Source: UBA1189 sp964570685
GTDB taxonomy: Bacteria > Bacteroidota > Bacteroidia > Bacteroidales > Bacteroidaceae
DNA: 64,000 nucleotides
NCBI GenBank assembly: GCA_964570685.1
Contig: CAZMZC010000001.1
Span: 62,001-126,000 of the forward strand
Direction: 5' to 3'
Under the pieces are notes generated by a model that was not told the origin of the DNA, did not search any database, and saw nothing but the letters and a program-made list of their open reading frames with translations. Made by a program: the position numbers and the translations under genes. How positions within the stretch are numbered: position 1 is the first letter of the stretch; every line of letters begins with the position of its first letter. This document shows, piece by piece, positions 23,967 through 31,800 of this stretch.

Positions 23967-24935
23967 TTAATATGCTGTAGCCTTGAGGTTGAGACCTGTG
24001 GTCTCTTCGAGGTTGAAGAGCAGGTTCATGTTGTGTACCGCCTGTCCGCTGGTGCCTTTGAGCAGGTTGTCGATGCAGGAGGTGATGAGGAGCATGTCGC
24101 CGTGCTTCTCCAGATGGATGAGGCACTTGTTGGTGTTCACCACCTGCTTCAGGTCAATATTGTCGGGGGTGATGTGCGTGAACGAGTCCTCGGCATAGTA
24201 GTCGGCATACAGCTGGTTGAGCTCGTCGATGGAGACCTTGTTCTTCACCATGATGGTGCAGAAGATACCGCGCGTGAAGTTGCCGCGATAGGGCACGAAA
24301 TGGATGGCCGAGTTGAAGCTGCTCTGCAGCTGAGCGAGCGCTTCGCGTATCTCGGGCAGATGCTGGTGGGTGAAGGGCTTGTAGATGCTCACATTGTTGT
24401 TGCGCCAGCTGAAGTGGGTCATCGATGAAGGTTTGTGCCCCGTGCCGGTGCTGCCAATAATGGCATGCACATAGATGTCGTCGCCTAGCATGAGGTTCTT
24501 GGCCAGCGGAAGCAAACCGAGAGTGACGCAGGTGGCAAAGTTGCCCGGATTGGCCACATAGCGGCTGCTGCAGATGGCACGGCGGTTCAGCTCGGGGAGG
24601 CCATAGATGAAGTCGTTGCCCTCATCCTTGAGGCGGAAAGCACGGGAGAAGTCAATGATCTTCAGCTTCTCGGGAATCTCGTGCGTCTCCATAAACTGCC
24701 GGCTCTCCTCCATGTCGGTGCAGAGGAAGAGCAGGTCTATCTTGTCCAATTCAGGCTCCTCGGCAAACTGCAGTTCTGTCTCGCCATATAGGCCACGATG
24801 CACCTCATGGATATACTGACCGCTGTTGCCTCTACCTGTTATAAACACCAAAAGCACGTCGGGATGGTTGAGCAGAAGGCGTATAAGCTCGCCTCCCGTA
24901 AATCCTGCACCTTCGATAATTCCTGTCTTAATCAT
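23967..24935 (-). CDS. argC: N-acetyl-gamma-glutamyl-phosphate reductase, catalytic Cys replaced
   Basis: Arginine-biosynthesis enzyme (NADPH-dependent reduction of N-acyl-glutamyl phosphate), 322 residues, normal Bacteroidota length. Visible are the nucleotide-binding GAGFTGGEL, YGLPELNR, the GSTGTGHKPS region, FTHQHLPEI with the catalytic His, and a conserved C-terminus (DNLLKGTSGQAVHNMNLL). Anomaly: the active-site motif NPGC reads NPGN (AAC codon at residue 132, read directly from the DNA); the next Cys (136) is not the usual nucleophile. Other family-conserved spots are also drifted (DFSRAFR). It may be inactive or serve another role. It lies 23 bases after argR; argG, usually between or beside them, is absent. 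Confidence 0.85.
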   Translation of the reverse strand: MIKTGIIEGAGFTGGELIRLLLNHPDVLLVFITGRGNSGQYIHEVHRGLYGETELQFAEEPELDKIDLLFLCTDMEESRQFMETHEIPEKLKIIDFSRAFRLKDEGNDFIYGLPELNRRAICSSRYVANPGNFATCVTLGLLPLAKNLMLGDDIYVHAIIGSTGTGHKPSSMTHFSWRNNNVSIYKPFTHQHLPEIREALAQLQSSFNSAIHFVPYRGNFTRGIFCTIMVKNKVSIDELNQLYADYYAEDSFTHITPDNIDLKQVVNTNKCLIHLEKHGDMLLITSCIDNLLKGTSGQAVHNMNLLFNLEETTGLNLKATAY

Positions 24936-24958
24936 ATATAGTTTTTTGGGGGGATATG

Positions 24959-25441
24959 TTACATAATCTTCATTTCAGGTATGATGGTCTCCAAGTGTTG
25001 CTTCACCGCCTGATGGGTGTAGTTCTCCTTGATGACAAGCAATATGGTATCGTCACCTGCCACAGTAGCTAACACAGGGGGAAGGTCGTGCTCATCAATA
25101 TCATAGGCGATGCCTCCGGCATAGCCGGGGCGAGTCTTGATAACTGCAATATTGGCCGAGAAACTGATGGAGACGAATCCGCTCCTCACTTGTTCCTCGT
25201 GAACCTGTTTCCCTTTGACAATACGTTTATAAAGCGGACTGCTGGGCAATATGTATATGTATGAGCCGTCGCTGGCAGCAGTCTTAGCCACCTTCAGTTG
25301 CTTGAGATCGCGCGACAGCGTAGCCTGTGTGAGGTCGAATCCCTGTGCATACAACCTCTTCAGCAATTCCTCCTGGCTCCCTATGCGCTCATTGGCAATG
25401 ATAAATCTTATTGCATTGAGTCTGTTCAGCTTGTTTTTCAT
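24959..25441 (-). CDS. argR: Arginine repressor ArgR
   Basis: 160-residue DNA-binding regulator. The winged-helix N-terminal domain (IRFIIANERIGSQEELLKRL then GFDLTQATLSRDLKQLKV) carries the ArgR SRDL signature. The C-terminal oligomerisation and arginine-binding domain includes AGDDTILLVI. It controls arginine synthesis or catabolism genes in response to L-arginine. It is transcribed from a near-perfect promoter (25470-25501) and followed by argC. Confidence 0.93.
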   Translation of the reverse strand: MKNKLNRLNAIRFIIANERIGSQEELLKRLYAQGFDLTQATLSRDLKQLKVAKTAASDGSYIYILPSSPLYKRIVKGKQVHEEQVRSGFVSISFSANIAVIKTRPGYAGGIAYDIDEHDLPPVLATVAGDDTILLVIKENYTHQAVKQHLETIIPEMKIM

Positions 25442-25469
25442 ATTACATAATACCTATTAGATAGCGCCA

Positions 25470-25501
25470 CAAAGATACACGATTATTTATAAATATGCAA
25501 A
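25470..25501 (-). promoter_or_regulatory. Promoter of argR-argC
   Basis: Minus strand TTTG (25498-25501), 20 bases, TATCTTTG (25470-25477): full match. The start codon is 29 bases downstream. Confidence 0.8.
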
Positions 25502-25520
25502 AACCATTTCAAACAAATAT

Positions 25521-25548
25521 AAAAAGCCTCCCTTCTGGGAGGCTTTTT
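25521..25548. terminator. rplS terminator
   Basis: Perfect 12-bp stem AAAAAGCCTCCC / GGGAGGCTTTTT with a TTCT loop, 22 bases after the rplS stop (minus strand) and upstream of the argR promoter. Confidence 0.9.
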
Positions 25549-25570
25549 ATATCTCGTAACACGTGAGTGA

Positions 25571-25936
25571 TTACTTCGCGATGATAACTCGTTTTTCTTT
25601 GATACGAGCCTTCTTACCGGTAAGAGCACGCAGGTAGTACAACTTAGCGCGACGAACCTTACCAACCTTGTTCACTACGATGCTGTCGATAGCCGGTGAG
25701 TTGATGGGGAAGATACGCTCAACACCTACAGTACCAGACATCTTACGAACAGTAAAACGCTTGTTGTAGCCGTGACCTGAAATCTTGATTACTACACCGC
25801 GGTAGAGCTGTACACGCTCCTTGTTACCCTCGACAATACGATACGCTACGGTTACAGTGTCACCAGCCTTGAAAGCGGGAACCTGACCCTCTTTACCAGT
25901 AGCAAATGCTTCTTCAGCAATTTTAATTAAATCCAT
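25571..25936 (-). CDS. rplS: 50S ribosomal protein L19
   Basis: 121-residue large-subunit protein at the 30S-50S interface. Typical segments: PAFKAGDTVTVAYRI, VQLYRGVVI, FTVRKMSGTVGVERIFP and the basic RRAKLYYLRALTGKKARI. A single-gene unit: promoter inside a dispersed 91-bp repeat upstream, strong hairpin downstream. Confidence 0.96.
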   Translation of the reverse strand: MDLIKIAEEAFATGKEGQVPAFKAGDTVTVAYRIVEGNKERVQLYRGVVIKISGHGYNKRFTVRKMSGTVGVERIFPINSPAIDSIVVNKVGKVRRAKLYYLRALTGKKARIKEKRVIIAK

Positions 25937-26020
25937 TTCTTTTAATTATTAATTGTTATATCGTCCCAACGCAACATATCAAGTTACTCTTCCTATGACA
26001 GCGATTGCGCGAAAGCGGGT

Positions 26021-26111
26021 GCAAAATTAGTGCAAGGCGAGCGAAAAAACAAATATTTATTTGATTTTTTCCGAGCCGCAGTCTAATTTCTATCTGTGAA
26101 ACAGACTAAAG
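26021..26111. repeat. 91-bp dispersed repeat carrying the rplS promoter
   Basis: Homologous to 45903-45993 (GCAAAATTAGTGCAA start, GAGccGCAG..TAATTTC middle, small hairpin CTGTGAAACAG, ACTAAAG end). It contains on the minus strand TTTG (26050-26053), 20 bases, TAATTTTG (26022-26029), oriented towards rplS. Confidence 0.8.
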
Positions 26112-26197
26112 CAGTGCAAATCGAATGAAATACCAAATTTCAACGAGAGAAAGTATAGAGAACGCTAAAAAACTTATCATTCACATTGTTGAAAAAA

Positions 26198-26223
26198 GAG
26201 GTGCAGCCAAACGGCTACACCTC
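26198..26223 (-). terminator. pnp terminator
   Basis: GAGGTGTAGCC / GGCTGCACCTC stem (11 bp, one mismatch) with a 4-base loop, followed on the minus strand by TTTTTTC; 54 bases after the pnp stop. Confidence 0.85.
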
Positions 26224-26276
26224 TGCAGGGACGAGGCAATGAGAATCGCCTCTATTGAAGGGAGGGAATGTACTTC

Positions 26277-28505
26277 TTACTCCTCGCGGCGGGGACGGGG
26301 ACGACGCTCGCCACGGTCACCACGCTCGGGACGCTCGCGACGGGGACGTGCGGGACGCTCCTCATAGCCTTCGGGCTTCTCGAGCAGTACGCGGTGTGAG
26401 AGCTTGAACTTGCCGGTCTTGGAATCGATGTCGAGCAACTTCACGTCAATCTCGTCACCCTCCTGGATGCCTGTCTCCTCCATGGTCTCGAAACGCTTCC
26501 AGTCAATCTCCGAGATGTGGAGCAGACCGTCGCGGCCAGCCATGAACTCTACGAAAGCACCGTAGGGCATCACACTGCGCACCTTACCGGTGTATACCTC
26601 ACCTACCTCGGGTACGGCAACGATAGCACGGATCTTAGAGAGGGCGCTGTCGATAGCCTCCTTGCAGGTACCGGCAATCTCCACCTTACCTACGCCGTCA
26701 ATCTCGTCGATAGCGATGGTAGCACCAGTCTCCTCCTGAATACCCTGGATAATCTTTCCACCCGGGCCAATGACAGCACCGATAAACTCCTTGGGTATGG
26801 TGATAGATACGATACGGGGAGCGTGGGGCTTGAGGTCCTCGCGGGGCTCGGCGATGCACTCGGTAATCTTGCCGAGGATGTGCAGACGAGCGTCACGAGC
26901 CTGATAGAGAGCTTTCTCAAGGATTTCGTAAGAGAGGCCGTCGCACTTGATGTCCATCTGAGTAGCGGTCAAGCCGTCGGCAGTACCGGTGGTCTTGAAG
27001 TCCATATCACCCAAGTGGTCCTCATCGCCGAGGATGTCGCTCAGTACAGCATACTTCTCTTCGCCAGCGTTCTTGATAAGACCCATGGCGATACCTGAAA
27101 CCGGCTTGCGGATGGGCACACCGGCATCCATCAGTGCGAGGGTACCGGCACATACGGTAGCCATCGAAGAAGAGCCGTTTGACTCAAGGATATCAGATAC
27201 CACGCGCACGCAGTAGGGATAGTCTACAGGAAGAACCTCCTTCAAGGCACGCCATGCGAGGTGGCCGTGACCGATCTCACGACGGCCTACGCCGCGCTGA
27301 GCCTTGGCTTCACCGGTAGAGAAAGGAGGGAAGTTGTAGTGGAGGAGGAAACGCTCCTTAGACTGGTTGAGCACATCGTCGATGAGCTTCTCGTCAGACT
27401 TGGTGCCGAGGGTCACTGAGGTCAATGACTGAGTCTCACCACGGGTAAACACAGCCGAGCCGTGAGGACCGGGCAGGTAACCCACCTCGCACCAGATGGG
27501 GCGGATATCGGTAGTAGAGCGACCGTCGAGACGCTTGCCCTCGTCGAGGATGCAGCGACGCATAGCGTCCTTCTCTACATCGTGGTAGTAGCGGTTGATG
27601 AGCGAGAGCTTCTCGGCCAGTTCGTCGGCATCCATCTCGGCATGAGCCTCGGTGTATGCAGCCTTGTACTCCTCGCGAACGAGTTCGAAAGCCTCAGCAC
27701 GAGCGTGCTTGTCGCGGTTGCCCTCAGCAGCGATGGCATATGCCTTGTCGTAGCAGGCAGCCTTCACCTCGGCGCGGAGCTCCTCGTCGTTCACCTCGTG
27801 GCAGTACTCGCGCTTCACGGTAGAGCCTACCTCTTCCATCAGTTCGAGCTGAGCCTGGCACTGTACCTTGATAGCCTCGTGGGCAGCCTTCATAGCCTCG
27901 AGCAGGTCGAGCTCTGATACCTCCTTCATCTCGCCCTCTACCATCATGATGTTGTCGATGGTAGCACCTACCATGATATCCATGTCGGCCTTCTCGAGCT
28001 GTGCGAAGGTGGGGTTGATAACGAACTCGCCATCTACACGTGCTACGCGCACCTCAGAGATGGGGCCGTTGAAGGGGATGTCTGAAACAGCCAATGCAGC
28101 AGAAGCGGCGAAGCCAGCCAATGCATCGGGCATATCTACACCATCAGCAGAGAAGAGGATGATGTTTACATACACCTCTGCGTGATAGTTGTCGGGGAAG
28201 AGCGGACGCAGTGCACGGTCCACCAAGCGACAGGTCAGAATCTCATTGTCTGAAGCCTTACCCTCACGTTTGGTGAAGCCACCGGGGTAACGGCCAAATG
28301 AGGCATATTTCTCTCTGTACTCAACCTGTAAAGGCATGAAATCGGTGCCGGGAACTGCATCTTTGGCGGCACATACTGTAGCCAGCAGCATGGTGTTGCC
28401 CATGCGCAGCATCACTGAGCCGTCGGCCTGCTTGGCCAATTTCCCGGTTTCCAGCGTGATGACTCTTCCGTCGGGGAGAGTCACTGATTTTGTAATCGGA
28501 TTCAT
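26277..28505 (-). CDS. pnp: Polynucleotide phosphorylase
   Basis: 742-residue 3'-5' phosphorolytic exoribonuclease, a core RNA-decay enzyme. Two RNase PH domains (first with GRYPGGFTKREG, second with RREIGHGHLAWRAL and the SSSMATVCAG segment) are joined by a helical domain. A KH domain (GAVIGPGGKIIQGIQEET) and an S1 domain (EVGEVYTGKVRSVMPYGAFV) follow, then a short Arg-rich tail (RPARPRRERPERGDRGERR). Full length for the family. The -7 box TATCTTTG lies at 28559-28566 (minus strand). Confidence 0.96.
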   Translation of the reverse strand: MNPITKSVTLPDGRVITLETGKLAKQADGSVMLRMGNTMLLATVCAAKDAVPGTDFMPLQVEYREKYASFGRYPGGFTKREGKASDNEILTCRLVDRALRPLFPDNYHAEVYVNIILFSADGVDMPDALAGFAASAALAVSDIPFNGPISEVRVARVDGEFVINPTFAQLEKADMDIMVGATIDNIMMVEGEMKEVSELDLLEAMKAAHEAIKVQCQAQLELMEEVGSTVKREYCHEVNDEELRAEVKAACYDKAYAIAAEGNRDKHARAEAFELVREEYKAAYTEAHAEMDADELAEKLSLINRYYHDVEKDAMRRCILDEGKRLDGRSTTDIRPIWCEVGYLPGPHGSAVFTRGETQSLTSVTLGTKSDEKLIDDVLNQSKERFLLHYNFPPFSTGEAKAQRGVGRREIGHGHLAWRALKEVLPVDYPYCVRVVSDILESNGSSSMATVCAGTLALMDAGVPIRKPVSGIAMGLIKNAGEEKYAVLSDILGDEDHLGDMDFKTTGTADGLTATQMDIKCDGLSYEILEKALYQARDARLHILGKITECIAEPREDLKPHAPRIVSITIPKEFIGAVIGPGGKIIQGIQEETGATIAIDEIDGVGKVEIAGTCKEAIDSALSKIRAIVAVPEVGEVYTGKVRSVMPYGAFVEFMAGRDGLLHISEIDWKRFETMEETGIQEGDEIDVKLLDIDSKTGKFKLSHRVLLEKPEGYEERPARPRRERPERGDRGERRPRPRREE

Positions 28506-28558
28506 CTTAACTTATTTATATATTACGTCTAAATTGGTATATTCATCCAAAATTCGGG

Positions 28559-28566
28559 CAAAGATA
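28559..28566 (-). promoter_or_regulatory. -7 box of the pnp promoter
   Basis: TATCTTTG on the minus strand, full match to TAnnTTTG, 53 bases before the pnp start. No good -33 box at 20 bases. Confidence 0.5.
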
Positions 28567-28725
28567 GTAAAAAGTTGGCATTATCCACCCTAAACAACAA
28601 AAATATTATCATTATTACATCATTTTTAGTCGGTTTCGCCTATAAAACCTATAATACAACAGAAAGAATTAAAAGAATAACGGATGCTATAAAGATGACA
28701 GATATAGCGAAAAATAGTTCTCGAG

Positions 28726-28756
28726 TTGGTACATTTCTGAAATTATATTATTTTTG
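28726..28756 (+). promoter_or_regulatory. Promoter of the glycosidase operon
   Basis: TTG (28726-28728), 20 bases, TATTTTTG (28749-28756): full match. It lies in the 311-base divergent spacer between pnp and the glycosidase gene; nothing else was seen there. Confidence 0.7.
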
Positions 28757-28816
28757 TACCGAAAATGGAAAACACACATGTATATGAACAAGACAAACGT
28801 ATTATCACACAATCTT

Positions 28817-31800
28817 ATGAAAAAAACGTACAGTGGGATACTCACGGTTTTAATGCTGTGCTTGCCCCTTGCGGCGCAGGCCAAAGTAGAGCACTTGCTG
28901 CCACGCCCGCAGATGGCAGAGCAGACCGACGGAGGAGCTTTTGCCCTCCATCGTGGCATCAACATCGTCTATAGTGATGGCGCAGCACAGTGTGCTCTGC
29001 TTGAGGAGTTCTTCACCGACAATGGATGCACCCTCACCAAAGATGGAGCTACCGTGAAGGTCGCTCTGGTGGAGAGCATCGCCGGTGCCTACGACTACGA
29101 ACTGCATGGCTACGACAATGAGGCATACACGCTGAATATCACAGCAGATGAGATACTTATTACTGCAGTGACGAATACGGGTGTTATCCGTGCAGCACAG
29201 ACACTTGCACAGTTGGCCGAAGGGTACGACGAGGGCAGCGAGGCTATCGGCACGGTGGAGATTACCGACTGGCCAGCCTTCAAGCTGCGTGGATTCATGC
29301 ACGATGTGGGCCGCTCGTATATTCCTGCCGATGAGCTAATCAAGCAGATAGAACTGCTGTCGCGCTTCAAGGTGAACACCTTCCATTGGCACCTCACCGA
29401 GAACCAGGCATGGCGCTTCGAGGTAAAAGCGTACCCGAAGCTGACGCAGAGCCAGTATATGACCCGCTTCCCCGGACAGTATTATACTCAAGAGGAGTGC
29501 AAGGCTGTGATGGCTGCTGCCAAGAAGAACGGCGTCATCGTGATTCCAGAAATCGACATGCCAGGACACAGCGGTGCCTTCGAAAGCGCCATGGGCTTCG
29601 GCATGCAGACCGAAGAGGGAAAGAAGGTATTGAAGGCCGCTCTGGACGAGGTAGTAGAGGTGTTTGCCGATGCTCCTTATATACATATAGGAGGAGATGA
29701 GGTGAGTACTACCGCTGCCTATCTCAATGAGATGATTGCCTATGTGAAGAGCAAAGGTAAGAAGGCCGGCATATGGAACCCCATCAACGGCATCGGGCAG
29801 GACAACCTGAATGCTTCGCTCGCACAGATGTGGGGCACACGTGGCTTCGTGGCTTCAGGGAAAGTCAACATCGACAGCCGCTACAACTATACGAATCACT
29901 TCGACGTGTTTGCCGATCTGGTAGGCATATACAAAAGCACCATCTATTATAAGGAGAAGGGCGATGCCAACATCGCCGGTACCATCTCGGCCTGCTGGAA
30001 CGACCGCAAGCTGGAGTCTGTAGCCGACATCATGGCGCAGAACAACGTGTATGCCAATGTCATCGCTTCGGCCGAACGCGCTTGGGTAGGTGGTGGCAAG
30101 CACTACATCGACAACTGCACGAATGGCGGCACCAACGGTGGTGGCGGTGTGATGCTACCCAATTCGGGCGACGAGTACGAGGAGTTTGCCGATTGGGAAC
30201 GCCGTTTCCTTTTCCATAAGGCACACTCCCTGAAGGGCGAGCCCATCCCCTATGTGAAGCAGACCAATGTGCGCTGGCGCATTACGGATGCTTTCCCCAA
30301 CGGAGGCGACGCCTCGAAAGTGTTCCCGCCCGAAGAGCAGATGAACGAAGAGGGTATACAGCCCGACAGCTACACCTACAACGGTACTGCCTATCAGACA
30401 GGTATGGCCACAGGTGCCGGTATCTACCTGAGCCATACTTGGGGAAAGAGCATCATCAACGCCTACTACAATGCTCCGGCCTATAACCAGACGGCCTATG
30501 CGTGGACCTATGTATATTCGCCCGAGGCACAGGAGGTGGGCGCCATCATCGAGTTCCAGAACTATAGCCGTTCCGAGCAGGACCCTGCTCCTGCGGCAGG
30601 CAAGTGGGACCTCTACGGCTCAAATATATGGCTTAACGGCACACCTATTGCCGCTCCCGACTATGAGAACACAGGCGTGAGTATCAGCAGCAAGGAGGTG
30701 ACACTGAAGAACGAGAACTTCCCCGCCCGCAAGCCTATTGCCGTGTACCTGAAGAAGGGGTGGAACAAGGTATTCCTCAAACTGCCCTATGTGAATGCCG
30801 GCTACCGTCTCGACAAGTGGATGTTTACCTTCGTGCTTACCGACCTTGACGGCACCAATGCGGTGGACGGACTCATCTACTCGCCCAACCAGTGCATGGA
30901 TGAAGCAGCCGAGCTGACAGCCGCCAAGATAAGTGAGGTGAAGCTTGCCCGTGCAGACTATATCAAGCCATTGCCTGGCTATTGGCCCGAAAGCGCTGCC
31001 ACAGCTCTGGATGCCAAGATTGCAGAGATTGAGGCTACCTTCGCCGAGGAGCGTGCTGCACAAAGAACGGCACTGGACAAGGCGCTGCAGGCGATGATAG
31101 CGGGGTGCACCGCGGCCAATATGAATCAGCCTGTGGCGAGCACCGATGCCGACACCGTATACTACCGCATGTATACCCCGCTGCGCGAAAGCCGTTATCC
31201 GACTGCCAAGGGGGTAGGTGCTGATATTGTGGGTGAACAGACACCGACGAACGATGCTATATGGAAGTTTGTGGTACGTGCCGACAAGACATTCGACATA
31301 GTCAATGCAGTAGACGGAAGCTACATATCACCAGGCAGCAGCTACAACACAGCTCTCAAGACCGCAGCGGAGTCTCCATCGGCAGGATGGACACTGGCTC
31401 CCGCCGATGCCGTAGGCTACGTTATCATCAAGAGTGGCAGTGTGCAATTTAACCAGACAAACAACTCTACTCTCGGATATAAGGTATACAACTGGGGCGG
31501 TGGCACCAATATAGATGATACGGGCTGTAAGTACGTGTTTGAAGAGGTGGAGTACACACCCGGCGACATTACCGAATCGCCCATGCCCATCCCTGGCGTA
31601 GAGTATTACATCTATAGCGACACCTACCATGGCGGCGAGTTTGTAAACCGCTACCTATATAATAATAATGGCACATTGACCCTCAGTACCGACAATGCAG
31701 CCAGCGATGCATATAAATGGACTGCAGCCAGCGATGGCACCTACTACACCTTTACCAATAAGGCAGGTAAGTACCTCGGACACAAAGGCATGTCGGATAC

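Noticed and set aside
26125..26367. Possible small gene (80 codons) beyond pnp on the plus strand
   Set aside because: Its end is antisense to the Arg-rich pnp tail, and it spans the pnp terminator; only a low-complexity protein results.
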